DNA of 64,000 nucleotides from Streptomyces griseochromogenes. Lineage in GTDB: Bacteria > Actinomycetota > Actinomycetes > Streptomycetales > Streptomycetaceae. The position numbers were made by a program, and so were the translations under genes. The stretch covers positions 2,542,001-2,606,000 of the forward strand of contig NZ_CP016279.1 in the NCBI RefSeq assembly GCF_001542625.1. Reading direction: 5' to 3'. The notes beneath the pieces are model-generated. The model saw only the letters and a program-made list of their open reading frames with translations, did no database searches and was not told the origin of the DNA. Positions 22,422 to 31,630 of this stretch are shown here, in pieces (the stretch's first letter is position 1; every line of letters begins with the position of its first letter).

Positions 22422-25400
22422 ATGACCAACTCCGCGGATCGCACAGCGGACGGCGCGGACCGGGTCCAACGGGCGCTCCGCACGCTGCTGGAGGAGCGCG
22501 ACCGCCTCCGCCAGGAGAACGACGCCCTGAAAGCCGGGCGCGGCGAGCCGATCGCCGTGGTGGCCATGGCCTGCCGCTACCCGGGGGGCGTGTCATCGCC
22601 CGAGGAGCTGTGGAATGTCGTCCGCGACGGCCTGGACGTAGTGGGCGAGTTCCCGCAGGACCGCGGGTGGCGGGACATCTTCGACCCGGATCCCGACACG
22701 CTCGGCAGCTCGTACACGCGGCACGGAGGGTTCCTGACGGACGCGGCCGCCTTCGACGCGGGGTTCTTCGGCATCAGTCCGCGTGAGGCGCTGGCGGTCG
22801 ATCCGCAGCAGCGCTTGCTGCTTGAGACGTCATGGGAGGTCTTCGAGCGGGCGGGCATCGTGCCCGCCGATGTGCGCGGGGCCGACGTCGGGGTCTTCTC
22901 CGGCGTGAGCTCCGCCGAGTACGGGACGCGTTTCGTGGAGGCGAGCGGGCACGACCTGGAGGGCTACCTGCTGCAAGGCAGCGTGCTGAGCATCGCCTCC
23001 GGCCGAGTGGCCTACGAATTCGGCCTGACCGGACCGGCGGTGAGCGTGGACACGGCGTGCTCGTCTTCGCTGGTGGCCGTGCACCTGGCGATGCAGTCAC
23101 TGCGCTCGGGGGAGAGCTCGCTCGCGCTCGCGGGTGGGGCGGCGGTGATGGCGACGCCCGCGCTCTTCGTGGAGTTCTCCCGGCAGCGCGGTCTGTCCGC
23201 CGACGGCCGGTGCAGGTCCTTCGCGGACGCGGCCGACGGGACCGGCTGGGCCGAGGGCGTGGGGGTGCTGCTCCTGGAGCGGCTGTCCGACGCCCGCCGC
23301 AACGGCCACCCGGTGCTGGCCGTCCTGCGCGGTTCCGCGGTGAACCAGGACGGGGCCAGCAACGGGCTGACCGCTCCCAACGGCCGTGCCCAGGAGAAGG
23401 TGATCCGCAAGGCTCTGGCGAACGCGGGGGTCTCGGCCGCCGAGGTGGACCTGCTCGAAGCCCACGGCACCGGAACCACGCTGGGGGATCCCATCGAGGC
23501 AGGCGCTCTGCTGGCGACCTACGGACAGGGACGGGCCGAGGGCAGGCCGCTCCGGTTGGGGTCGCTGAAGTCGAACATCGGTCACTCCATGGCCGCCGCC
23601 GGGGTCGGCGGGGTGATCAAGGCCGTGATGGCCATGCGCCACCGGTACCTGCCGAAGACCCTGCACGTGGATCAGCCCTCACGCCACGTGGACTGGTCAT
23701 CCGGTGCGCTCGAACTGCTGCTGGAGGGGCGTGAGTGGACCCGGGCGGGCGGCCCGCGGCGGGCCGCGGTGTCGTCGTTCGGCGTCAGCGGCACCAACGC
23801 ACACGTCATCCTGGAAGAGGCCCCGCGGCAGGAACAGGCGGACGAGGGCGATCCGGACTCGGGCGTCGTCGGCGGCCTCGTGCCGTGGGCGCTGTCCGGC
23901 AAGAGCGCGGCGGCCGTGCAACAGCAGGCGCGTAAGCTGCGCGAATTCGCCGTCGCCGACCCGGGTCTCGATGTCGCCGATGTCGGCTGGTCGTTGACGT
24001 CGAGCCGGACCCGGTTCGGGCACCGCGCGGTGGTCCTGGGACACGACCGGGACGAGCTGTTGAGCGGCCTGACGGCGCTCGCTGCCGGCGAGGAGTCCGC
24101 CGCGGTGGTGCGCGGCACGGCCCGGGAGCTCGGCGGTACGGTCTTCATGTTCCCGGGACAGGGTTCGCAGTGGGTCGGTATGGGCCGTCAGTTGTACGAC
24201 ACCTTCCCCGTCTTCGCGCAGAGCCTCGACGCGTGCGCGGCCGCCTTGGCCGAGTGGGTCGACTGGTCGCTGCTCGACGTGGTGCGCGGCGTGGAGGGGG
24301 CACCGACGCTGGACCGGGTGGACGTGGTGCAGCCGGCGTTGTTCTCCGTGATGGTGTCCATGGCCGCCCTGTGGCGGTCCTGGGGTGTGGAACCGGCCGC
24401 GGTCGTGGGGCACAGCCAGGGCGAGATAGCCGCAGCCCACGTCTGCGGCGCCCTGTCACTGCGCGACGCCGCCAAAGTCGTGGCGCTCCGCAGCAAGGCT
24501 CTGGTGGATCTGATCGGTCACGGCGGGATGGCGTCGGTCGCGGAGTCCGCGGATGTCGTGGCGGAACGTCTCGCTCCGTGGAGCGACCGAGTGAGCATCG
24601 CCGTCGTCAACGGACCCCGCTCGGTGGTGGTGTCCGGGGAACCCGACGCCCTCGACGAATTCGTCGAGAAGATGAAGGCCGAAGGCGCTCAGGCCCGGCG
24701 AATAAAGGTCGACTACGCGTCCCATTCACATCACGTGGCCCGGGTCCGTGACCAGGTGCTCGGCCCGCTGTCCGACATGAGCCCGAAGACGTCGACGCTG
24801 CCCTTCTACTCGACCCTGTACGGCGAGGTCATCGACACCGCGCAGCTGAACGGCGACTACTGGTATACCAACCTGCGCGAGAAAGTCGTCTTCGAAACGT
24901 CCGTCCGACGGCTGGCCGACGACGGTTTCCGGGTGTTCATCGAGATGAGTCCGCACCCCGTGCTGACCGTCCCGGTGCAGGAGATCGTCGAGGACGTGGA
25001 CGACGCGGTGGTCCTGTCGTCGTCGCGGCGGGATCGCGGGGAGGTGGAGGCCGTGCTCGGCTCGCTGGCCGGGCTCCACGTCCAGGGCGGGTCCGTGGAC
25101 TGGGACGTTCTGTTCGGGACGCGTCGACGGGTGGATCTTCCGACGTACGCGTTCCAGCGGCAGCGCTACTGGCTGAACTCCGTGCACACGGGGGTGACGG
25201 CGGAGGTGTCCGCGCTGGAGCCGCCCGCGGCTGACGACGATCCCGTCGCCCTGCCGGACCTGATCGCCGACCTCTCCGACGACGAGGCGACGGCACTTGT
25301 CCTTGACCACGTCCTCACGAAGGTCGCCGTCGTGCTCGGACACCCCTCCAGCGAGGCCGTCGACCCCGACCAGGAATTCAAGGACATCGGATTCGACTCG

Positions 25401-25541
25401 CTGCTCTCGGTGCAGCTGAGCAAGGGCCTGGCCACGACGACCGGACTCAAGCTGAGGCCGAACCTGGTGCTGCGGCACCCGACACCGAGGCGGGTCGCCG
25501 GGTACCTCAAGACCTCGATGGCCGGTCGCGACCGGCGGTGA
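22422..25541 (+). CDS. Single-module type I PKS (KS-AT-ACP)
   Basis: A 1,039-residue extension module. The N terminus (about residues 5-38, [19 protein letters not shown]) is a coiled-coil docking segment, matching the acidic docking tail of the preceding PKS. KS at 22545-23820 has active Cys in VDTACSSS (codon 23058). AT at 24135-25010 has GHSQGE and YASH, predicting methylmalonyl-CoA. ACP at 25290-25520 has DIGFDSL. There are no reductive domains, so the beta-keto group should remain, and no thioesterase. The ATG at 22422 follows the upstream stop by one base. The module should hand a 2-methyl-3-oxoacyl chain to the NRPS encoded next. Confidence 0.93.
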   Translation: MTNSADRTADGADRVQRALRTLLEERDRLRQENDALKAGRGEPIAVVAMACRYPGGVSSPEELWNVVRDGLDVVGEFPQDRGWRDIFDPDPDTLGSSYTRHGGFLTDAAAFDAGFFGISPREALAVDPQQRLLLETSWEVFERAGIVPADVRGADVGVFSGVSSAEYGTRFVEASGHDLEGYLLQGSVLSIASGRVAYEFGLTGPAVSVDTACSSSLVAVHLAMQSLRSGESSLALAGGAAVMATPALFVEFSRQRGLSADGRCRSFADAADGTGWAEGVGVLLLERLSDARRNGHPVLAVLRGSAVNQDGASNGLTAPNGRAQEKVIRKALANAGVSAAEVDLLEAHGTGTTLGDPIEAGALLATYGQGRAEGRPLRLGSLKSNIGHSMAAAGVGGVIKAVMAMRHRYLPKTLHVDQPSRHVDWSSGALELLLEGREWTRAGGPRRAAVSSFGVSGTNAHVILEEAPRQEQADEGDPDSGVVGGLVPWALSGKSAAAVQQQARKLREFAVADPGLDVADVGWSLTSSRTRFGHRAVVLGHDRDELLSGLTALAAGEESAAVVRGTARELGGTVFMFPGQGSQWVGMGRQLYDTFPVFAQSLDACAAALAEWVDWSLLDVVRGVEGAPTLDRVDVVQPALFSVMVSMAALWRSWGVEPAAVVGHSQGEIAAAHVCGALSLRDAAKVVALRSKALVDLIGHGGMASVAESADVVAERLAPWSDRVSIAVVNGPRSVVVSGEPDALDEFVEKMKAEGAQARRIKVDYASHSHHVARVRDQVLGPLSDMSPKTSTLPFYSTLYGEVIDTAQLNGDYWYTNLREKVVFETSVRRLADDGFRVFIEMSPHPVLTVPVQEIVEDVDDAVVLSSSRRDRGEVEAVLGSLAGLHVQGGSVDWDVLFGTRRRVDLPTYAFQRQRYWLNSVHTGVTAEVSALEPPAADDDPVALPDLIADLSDDEATALVLDHVLTKVAVVLGHPSSEAVDPDQEFKDIGFDSLLSVQLSKGLATTTGLKLRPNLVLRHPTPRRVAGYLKTSMAGRDRR

Positions 25542-25546
25542 ACCCA

Positions 25547-25578
25547 CGGTGTACGGGGCGCCTGGGCCCCGCACACCG
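25547..25578 (+). terminator. GC-rich hairpin between the PKS and NRPS genes
   Basis: Arms CGGTGTACGGGGC (25547-25559) and GCCCCGCACACCG (25566-25578) pair at 12 of 13 positions around a 6-base loop, six bases after the PKS stop. There is no T-run, which is normal for actinobacteria. It may attenuate the operon before the NRPS. Confidence 0.5.
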
Positions 25579-25600
25579 CCCAGCCGACGGACCGCGAGTC

Positions 25601-25608
25601 CGCCGGCG
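25601..25608. promoter_or_regulatory. CGCCGGCG palindrome, candidate LmbU-type site
   Basis: The 8-base palindrome CGCCGGCG lies 38 bases before the NRPS start and after the hairpin at 25547-25578. LmbU of the lincomycin cluster is reported to bind this core, and a LmbU-family gene lies at 48996. The motif is short and expected by chance every few kilobases in such GC-rich DNA, so the assignment is weak. Confidence 0.25.
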
Positions 25609-25646
25609 ACCAGGCTCGTTCCGGCTTTCCTGAGAGGATGATCTCT

Positions 25647-28600
25647 GTGCGTTCGTTCGGTGCGTCGTCTGCGCACAAAGGGTTGTGGCGGGCGCAGGAA
25701 ATGTTCCCCGACACACTGAACCATGCGCTCACCCTGTGGAACGTGGACGGTGAGCTGGACGCGGCCGTCATGGAATCCGCGTTCCTGCATGTGATGGGCG
25801 AGGCGGAAGTGCTGCGCGTCACCTTCGTCGACGACGGCGACGGGCTGCGCCTCGTGCCCAGGGAACTGGGCGACTGGCGGCCGTTCTTCCTGGACACCGG
25901 CGCCGAGGACGATCCGGAGCAGGCGGCGCGCGAAGCGCTGGCCGACATGGTGCGGCAGCCGTTCGACCTGGAGCGGGACCTGCTGTTCCGGCTGGGCGTG
26001 GTCAGACTCGCGGCGGCCCGCTCCGTGCTGGTGATCATCTACCACCACCTCATATCGGACGGGTTCGGCGCGGCCGGCCTGCTGTCGCGGCGCCTGGCCG
26101 AGGTGTACACGGCGCTGTCGCGGGGTGCGGACGTACCGGAGCTGCCGCACCCGTGGGATGCCGAGTCGTTCGCGACCGAGGCGGCGCAGTACAGCGCCTC
26201 CGAGCAGTTCGCCGAGGACACGGAGTTCTGGCGCGACTACCTGGCGGACGCGCCCGCCCCCGCCCGGATTCCGCGTGTCGCCCTGTCCGACGCGATGCGG
26301 TCCGCGCTCTCCGAACCGATGGGCAGCGCCGACCGCTGGGGGGAGTTGACCGAGCCCATCGGCATGGTGAGCCGCACGCTGACCGTTCCGCACGCCGATG
26401 CGCAGGCGTGGACCGAGGCCGCGAAGTCCATGGGCGTGTGGATGTCGTCGATGCTGACCGCGGCCGCGGCCGTGTTCCTCCGGCACCGCTGCGACCGTCC
26501 GGAGTTCCTCCTCTCGCTGGCCGTGGCCAATCGGGTCGGGGCGGCGAGCAGGACGCCCGGTCTGGCGGTGAACGTGGTGCCGGTGCGGGTGAAGGTTCCG
26601 CTCGGTGCGACCTTCACCGAGATCGCCGACGCGATCGGCGACGAGACGTACGAGATCTTCGATCACGCGGCCTGCCACTACTCGGAAATCCAGCGCGCGA
26701 GCGGAACCGTCCTCAACGATCGCGGCAGTTTCGGCGCCGTCGTCAACGTCGTCGAGTTCGCGGAACGCCTCCGCTTCGCCGACAGCCCGGCGCACTTCCT
26801 CGGCGGGACGACCGGGACCTTCGAAGAACTCGCGATCGGCGTCTACACCGACGGAACCGCCGACAGCGACCTGTTCATCCGGCTCGACGCCCCCGCGAGC
26901 CTGTACTCCCGCGCGGAGCTCCGTTTCATCGGCGAGGACCTGATCGCGCACATCCGCGCCGTGGTGGCCGCCGACGAACAACCGGTCGGCGCGCTGGACG
27001 TGGTGAGCGGTGCCGAGCGGGACCGGGTGCTCACGGCGCCGAACGACACGAATGTGCCGGTGCCGGGGCTGAGGGTTCCGGAGCTGTTCGCCCGCCAGGT
27101 GGACCGGGCTCCCGACGCCGTCGCGGTGGTGTCCGGGGACTCGGCGGTCTCGTACCGGGAACTGGACGAGCGCTCCAGCCGCCTGGCCGGGGCACTGCGA
27201 CAGCGGCAGGTCGGACCCGAGACGGTCGTGGCGGTGGCGCTGCCCCGATCGGTCGACCTGGTCGTCGCTCTGCTGGGTGTGGTGAAGGCGGGCGGAGCCT
27301 ACCTGCCGGTCGACCCGACGTTCCCGGCGGCGCGGATCGCGCCGGTGGCCCGCGACGCCTCGGTGCGCGCGTTGCTCACCGATATGGCGACAGCCGAAGC
27401 GCTCTCCGGCGATCTGGATGTGCCGGCGATCCTGTTCGACGACATCCGCCCGGACACCGCCGCCGACAGCGACGCTGCGACGGAGGTTCCGCTCCCGTCG
27501 CGTCAGGACGGCCTGCTGGCCGTGATGTACGGCTCCGGACCGACCGGTGCGGCCACAGGAGTCGCCGTGACGCACCGGAACATGGAGCGGTTCGCCCTGG
27601 ACCGCCGCTGGCGGGAAGGCGGCCGAGACACCGTGCTGTGGCATGCGCCGCACACCTCCGACGCGCTTCCCCTCGAAGTGTGGGTGCCTTTGCTGAACGG
27701 CGGCCGCGTGGTCGTGGCCCCTCCGGGGGAGCTGGACATCGACGCGCTGACCGAGGTGCGAGCGGCGCACGAGATCTCCACGGTGTGGCTGCCCGCGGGC
27801 CTGTTCTCGGCGATCGCGGCAGAACGCCCCGAGCGTCTGGCCGGGTTGCGCGAGGTGTGGACCGGTGGTGAGCGTGTGTCCGCGGCCGCGGTGCGACGGG
27901 TGCGGGAGGCCTGCCCCGAGCTGACGGTCGTCACCGGCCACGGCCCGACGGAAACAACCGTGTTCGCCGCGTCCCACCGCATGGCCGCGGACGAACCGGT
28001 GCACCACGCGGGCGCGGTCGGCCGCCCGATGGACCACACGGCCCTCTACGTGCTGGGGCCGGGGCTGGCGCCGGTCCCCGTGGGCGTGGCCGGAGAGCTG
28101 TACGTGGCCGGGCCCGGCGTGACGCGTGGCTGCCCCGGGCGACCCGGGCCGACCGCGGAGCGGTTCGTACCCTGCCCGTTCGGTCCGGCCGGCGCGCGCA
28201 TGTACCGGACCGGAGACCGGGTGCGGTGGAGTACCGACGGCCTCCTCGAGTACGTGGGCCGGGCCGGCGCCCGGGCCGACGTACGTGGTACCCGGGTCGA
28301 ACTGGCCGAGGTCGAGGAAGCGCTGTCCGAACACACCAGCCTTGCACGGTCGGTGGTGGTCGTCAGCGAGGACACCTCCGGGCAGCAGCGCCTTGTGGCC
28401 TATGTGGTTCCGGTGGGCGGCCGGACCGTTGCGGGTGACGAACTGCGCCGGTTCGCCGCGGGGCGGCTGCCGGAGTTCATGGTCCCGTCGGTGTTCGTGG
28501 TGATGGAACGCCTGCCGCTGACCGCCGGCGGAAGGGTGGACCGGTATTCGCTGCCGGAGCCCACGTTCGATGACGACAAGTACCGGGCACCGCGCGACCA

Positions 28601-28868
28601 CACCGAGCGGGTGCTGGCCGAGGCGTTCGCCGACGTGCTCGAGCTGGACCGGGTGGGGATCGACGACGACTTCTTCGACCACGGCGGCAACTCGCTGCGG
28701 GCGATCAGACTGACCGGCCTGATCCGGGCGGAGCTGAACCAAGAGGTGCCCATCCGCACGTTGTTCGCGGCGCGCACCATCGCCGGGCTGTCCGACTCGT
28801 GGAAGGAGCTCGCCCGGTCCAGCAGGCCGACTCTGCGCAGGAGGACGAAGGAAGGCGAAGCTCTGTAG
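25647..28868 (+). CDS. NRPS module (C-A-PCP), no thioesterase
   Basis: A 1,073-residue single-module NRPS. The condensation domain (about residues 5-440) has catalytic HHLISDG. The adenylation domain (about 475-965) is odd: the phosphate loop reads MYGSGPTGAATGV where YTSGSTGKPKGV is usual, and the A10 lysine is replaced (GGRVDRYSL). The alpha-amino-binding Asp is kept, and my manual pocket reading is D-A-L-W-W-G-G-V-F, which I cannot assign. The PCP has FFDHGGNSL. The GTG at 25647 is preferred because GAGAGG lies nine bases upstream; the ATG at 25638 directly abuts it. It probably joins the polyketide to one amino acid, by context piperazate. There is no release domain. Confidence 0.9.
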   Translation: MRSFGASSAHKGLWRAQEMFPDTLNHALTLWNVDGELDAAVMESAFLHVMGEAEVLRVTFVDDGDGLRLVPRELGDWRPFFLDTGAEDDPEQAAREALADMVRQPFDLERDLLFRLGVVRLAAARSVLVIIYHHLISDGFGAAGLLSRRLAEVYTALSRGADVPELPHPWDAESFATEAAQYSASEQFAEDTEFWRDYLADAPAPARIPRVALSDAMRSALSEPMGSADRWGELTEPIGMVSRTLTVPHADAQAWTEAAKSMGVWMSSMLTAAAAVFLRHRCDRPEFLLSLAVANRVGAASRTPGLAVNVVPVRVKVPLGATFTEIADAIGDETYEIFDHAACHYSEIQRASGTVLNDRGSFGAVVNVVEFAERLRFADSPAHFLGGTTGTFEELAIGVYTDGTADSDLFIRLDAPASLYSRAELRFIGEDLIAHIRAVVAADEQPVGALDVVSGAERDRVLTAPNDTNVPVPGLRVPELFARQVDRAPDAVAVVSGDSAVSYRELDERSSRLAGALRQRQVGPETVVAVALPRSVDLVVALLGVVKAGGAYLPVDPTFPAARIAPVARDASVRALLTDMATAEALSGDLDVPAILFDDIRPDTAADSDAATEVPLPSRQDGLLAVMYGSGPTGAATGVAVTHRNMERFALDRRWREGGRDTVLWHAPHTSDALPLEVWVPLLNGGRVVVAPPGELDIDALTEVRAAHEISTVWLPAGLFSAIAAERPERLAGLREVWTGGERVSAAAVRRVREACPELTVVTGHGPTETTVFAASHRMAADEPVHHAGAVGRPMDHTALYVLGPGLAPVPVGVAGELYVAGPGVTRGCPGRPGPTAERFVPCPFGPAGARMYRTGDRVRWSTDGLLEYVGRAGARADVRGTRVELAEVEEALSEHTSLARSVVVVSEDTSGQQRLVAYVVPVGGRTVAGDELRRFAAGRLPEFMVPSVFVVMERLPLTAGGRVDRYSLPEPTFDDDKYRAPRDHTERVLAEAFADVLELDRVGIDDDFFDHGGNSLRAIRLTGLIRAELNQEVPIRTLFAARTIAGLSDSWKELARSSRPTLRRRTKEGEAL

Positions 28869-28912
28869 GTGTTCCGCCGTCATCTTCGGCAGAGGCGAGA
28901 TCCATACCGCCA

Positions 28913-28945
28913 GACACCCCGGTCGACCTGGCCGACCGGGGTGTC
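28913..28945. terminator. Bidirectional terminator between NRPS and convergent thioesterase
   Basis: A perfect 13-base stem, GACACCCCGGTCG at 28913-28925 and its complement at 28933-28945, encloses a 7-base loop. It lies between two convergent genes and can serve both. Confidence 0.8.
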
Positions 28946-29052
28946 GCTCCGCTGCGGCCCACCCTCCGCGCACACGAACACACCGAGCCGGGCCCCTGGC
29001 CGGCTCCGCGACCCCCGCCCGGGCGGCAAGGTGTCGGCCCCGGAGAGGGAAC

Positions 29053-29835
29053 CTAGCGGACTGCCTTCCGGGCGGCGGAGAGGTCTCGGACGGTGGCGGA
29101 GATGATGTCGTTGACCTCCTGACCGTGCTCGTCGAGGTAGAAGTGGCCGCCCTGGAAGACGTGCAGGGAGAACTCGCCCGTGGTGTGCTCCCGCCAGGCA
29201 TCGGCCTCGGCGGTCGTGGTGTGCGGATCGTCGGTGCCGACCAGCATGGTGACGGGGCAGTCGAGCCGCACACCGATGACCCGGGGGTGGGTCTCGATGG
29301 CCGTGTAATCGCCACGGACGGCGAAGACGATGGACGCCCTCAGATGCTTGTTCTCCAGGTAGACGGGGTCGGTGCCGCCGACGGAACGCAGTTCGTCGAT
29401 GATGCCGTCGTCGTCACGGCGGTGAACCGTTCCACCGCGCAGCAGGGAGGGCGGGGGGTAGCCGGAGGCGAGCAGCCAGGCGGGCGGAGCGCCGGTGTCG
29501 TCCTGGTAGCGGCGGGCCACCTCGAAGGCGAGGACGGAGCCCATGCTGTGGCCGAAGAAGACGGTGGGCCGGCCGTCCTCGGAGCGACGAAGTGCCGCGT
29601 AGGTGAGGTCGGCGAGTTCGGCGAAGTTCTCGACGCAGCCCTCGGCACGCCGGTCCTGCCGACCCGGGTACTGAACGGCGAGCACGTCCAATTCCGGTGA
29701 GAGAGCTTCCGACAGTGCGTAGAAGTAGCTCGCAGAACCCCCGGCGTGCGGGAAGCAGACGATTCTGAATTCGCTGTCGTCGGCGGGATGGAAGCGGTGT
29801 ATCCACTCCCCGTCGAATTTCCCTGACCCTGTCAT
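29053..29835 (-). CDS. Type II thioesterase
   Basis: A 260-residue alpha/beta hydrolase with the canonical type II thioesterase motifs: IVCFPHAGGSASYF near the N terminus, nucleophile GHSMGS and C-terminal GGHFYL. Such enzymes clear stalled or wrongly loaded acyl groups from carrier domains. The ATG at 29835 has AGAAAGG six bases upstream. The gene is convergent with the NRPS. As the assembly line has no fused thioesterase, this protein or one of its two paralogues (7423, 39373) may release the product. Confidence 0.9.
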   Translation of the reverse strand: MTGSGKFDGEWIHRFHPADDSEFRIVCFPHAGGSASYFYALSEALSPELDVLAVQYPGRQDRRAEGCVENFAELADLTYAALRRSEDGRPTVFFGHSMGSVLAFEVARRYQDDTGAPPAWLLASGYPPPSLLRGGTVHRRDDDGIIDELRSVGGTDPVYLENKHLRASIVFAVRGDYTAIETHPRVIGVRLDCPVTMLVGTDDPHTTTAEADAWREHTTGEFSLHVFQGGHFYLDEHGQEVNDIISATVRDLSAARKAVR

Positions 29836-30013
29836 GCACGACCTTTCTGTGTGTTTACCGAATACGGCCCGCGGTGCGGGAGCGGTCCGAGCGTAGCGGA
29901 GCTGTTCGGAAAGGAACCGGCAACCCGAACAACCTCTTCTCCATGGGGAGCACACCGGGTTGTCCGGGGCGGAACTCGATGAGCGCATCGAATTCCGGCG
30001 GGCCCCGGTGGGT

Positions 30014-31024
30014 TCAGGCGGGCCGGTGGTCCAGGAGGGATGCCACGAGGCTGGTGTCGACGTTGCCGCCCGAGACCAGTACGCCGATGTCCCGCGCCTG
30101 GCCGTCGGCGGCCAGGCGCAGGGCGCCGGCCACGGCGGTGGCGGCGGCGGGCTCGATGAGCAGACGGGCGTGCACGAGGACCAGGCGCAGCGCCTGGGCG
30201 ATGGCGCTCTCCTCGATGGTGAAGACCCCGGCGACGGTGTCGTGGGCCAGGTCGTAGGGGAGTTGGCCGATGCGGTCGGGGCGCAGTCCGTCGGCGATGG
30301 TGGGCCGGGCGTCCACGGTGACCGGCCCCCCGGCCTGCAGGGCCGCGGTCAGGGCGGGGACGGCGCTGGGCTCGGCGCCGTAGACGTCGATGTCCTGGCC
30401 CGTGGTGGCCAGGCAGGCGCCGGCCAGCGCGCTGCCGCCGCCCACGGGCAGCACCACCGCGTCCAGGCGGCCGTCAGCGGCGTCCACCTGGTGCAGCAGG
30501 TCCACGGTGGCGGTGGCCTGGCCGGCCACCACGTCCGGGTTCTGGTAGGGGTCGATCTCGTCCAGGCCGCGGGTGTGTTTCAGTTCCTCGACCACCGCGA
30601 TGCGCTCGGCCAGGGTGGTTCCCACCTGGATCACCTCGGCGCCGGTGTCCCGGATGCGCGTCACCTTGGCCGGTGCGGCGTCGGTGGGCAGCACCAGTAC
30701 GGCCGCAAGCCCGTACTGGGCGGCGGCCAGCGCCACGGCTATGGCGTGGTTGCCGGTGGACTGCGCGACCACACCAGGGCTTTTGGCCCCCGCCAGCCGC
30801 TCCACGGCAAGGAGCGCGCCACGCATCTTGAAAGAGCCGCCACGCTGGAGGTTCTCCGCCTTCAGCCACAGCCGGGCCCCGGCCAGACCCTCCAGCTCCT
30901 CGCTGCGCACCACGGGTGTGTGCACTACACGGCCGGCGATACGGCGCCGGGCATCGTGCACCCCGTCATGACTCAGCAGCGGCGGCTGCCCGGCGAAAGT
31001 CACGGCATTCGCGCCGACCGACAT
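30014..31024 (-). CDS. PLP-dependent threonine/serine dehydratase-like protein
   Basis: A 336-residue fold-type II PLP enzyme of the threonine/serine dehydratase and serine racemase group. PLP lysine motif NLQRGGSFKMRGAL, phosphate-binding loop PVGGGSALAGA and C-terminal VSGGNVDTSL are visible. It is close in length to catabolic threonine dehydratases without the regulatory ACT domain. The ATG at 31024 is chosen because GGAGA lies eight bases upstream; an upstream in-frame ATG at 31051 also exists. It may dehydrate or deaminate a hydroxylated amino acid in the pathway, or be housekeeping. Operator copy B lies about 100 bases upstream. Confidence 0.8.
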   Translation of the reverse strand: MSVGANAVTFAGQPPLLSHDGVHDARRRIAGRVVHTPVVRSEELEGLAGARLWLKAENLQRGGSFKMRGALLAVERLAGAKSPGVVAQSTGNHAIAVALAAAQYGLAAVLVLPTDAAPAKVTRIRDTGAEVIQVGTTLAERIAVVEELKHTRGLDEIDPYQNPDVVAGQATATVDLLHQVDAADGRLDAVVLPVGGGSALAGACLATTGQDIDVYGAEPSAVPALTAALQAGGPVTVDARPTIADGLRPDRIGQLPYDLAHDTVAGVFTIEESAIAQALRLVLVHARLLIEPAAATAVAGALRLAADGQARDIGVLVSGGNVDTSLVASLLDHRPA

Positions 31025-31123
31025 GAATACGTCTCCGCTTCTCTGCGACATCGAGGCGTCCTCGGGATGCAAGCCGCGCGCCGAAAAGAGCAAACCAACA
31101 GCATGTGCACGCGGCGGAGCTTC

Positions 31124-31153
31124 CATTCATGTCCTGTCGACGGGACACGAATG
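31124..31153. promoter_or_regulatory. Operator copy B, extended 30-base palindrome
   Basis: The core TGTCCTGTCGACGGGACA (31130-31147) sits inside a longer imperfect palindrome whose arms CATTCATG and CACGAATG match the copy at 37547-37576. It lies about 100 bases upstream of the dehydratase-like gene on the minus strand. Confidence 0.6.
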
Positions 31154-31260
31154 CACGGCCCGCGCGGATGCGCTGATACAGCGGTGCGCGTCGGCTGAGG
31201 GGGATTATTCAAACAGTTCATCGTGCCGTTCCACTTTGGCGGCGCCTCCGATGGAAATGC
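31148..31260 (+). repeat. Duplicate of the ornithine-hydroxylase promoter region
   Basis: From the operator onward this segment aligns with 37571-37682: shared blocks include GAATGCACGGCCCGC, GTTCATCGTGCC, TTGGCGGCGC, CCGATGGAAAT and CAAGCCCGCCCGG (here) or CAATCCCGCCCGG (there). The spacing from the operator to the TTGGCG box is almost the same. In the other copy it leads into the monooxygenase gene; here no matching gene follows. It looks like a duplicated promoter that lost its gene or now drives a short transcript. Confidence 0.65.
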
Positions 31261-31346
31261 AAGCCCGCCCGGGCGTACGGACTTCCCGGAGCGGAAAAGC
31301 TCCCCTTTGTTCGAGGGCCTCAAGCAGCTTGATGCGATCGCACTGA
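31251..31346 (+). other. 31-codon open frame after the duplicated promoter
   Basis: Starts MEMQARPGVRTSRSGK and stops at 31344-31346. Its first nine residues resemble the leader frame MEIQSRPDV before the ornithine hydroxylase. It has no ribosome binding site and ends 27 bases before a terminator hairpin. I treat it as a remnant or an untranslated short transcript, not a proven gene. The stretch 31405-31630 after the hairpin holds nothing I can name. Confidence 0.25.
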
Positions 31347-31372
31347 TGACCCCAGCCGGAACTCTGGAACGG

Positions 31373-31404
31373 CGAAGGCCCCCTCGTCGGTGAGGGGGCC
31401 TTCG
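31373..31404 (+). terminator. Strong hairpin terminator
   Basis: A 13-base perfect stem, CGAAGGCCCCCTC at 31373-31385 and its complement at 31392-31404, encloses a 6-base loop. It follows the duplicated promoter and would end a plus-strand transcript of about 150-170 bases. Confidence 0.75.
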
Positions 31405-31630
31405 TGTGGGGAGCGCCCGGCAGGCCTTGCACCTGCATTCCCCATCGGATGATGGGCGTCTTTCCTTGGACCACGGACGCTTGACTCCCGTGCCGTGCAC
31501 CGGAGTTGGGTGAAGAGCGTACACGGTGTCGGACACGGTCGAAGCGGGGCGGCGTACGCCAACGCCGTGTCGGAGTACGCCGCCCTCGGTCGGGACGAGC
31601 TGGGGGAGGTGGTCGGCCAGGTCGTCCCGG

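Noticed and set aside
25546..25608. CGCCGGCG as firm proof of LmbU control
   Set aside because: The 8-mer is expected by chance about every 3-4 kb at this GC content, so it is kept only as a weak candidate.
31000..31630. Possible tRNA or TetR gene downstream of the permease
   Set aside because: The hairpin-like GC stretch near 31405-31460 does not form an acceptor stem or carry a T-loop motif, and no helix-turn-helix protein could be read.
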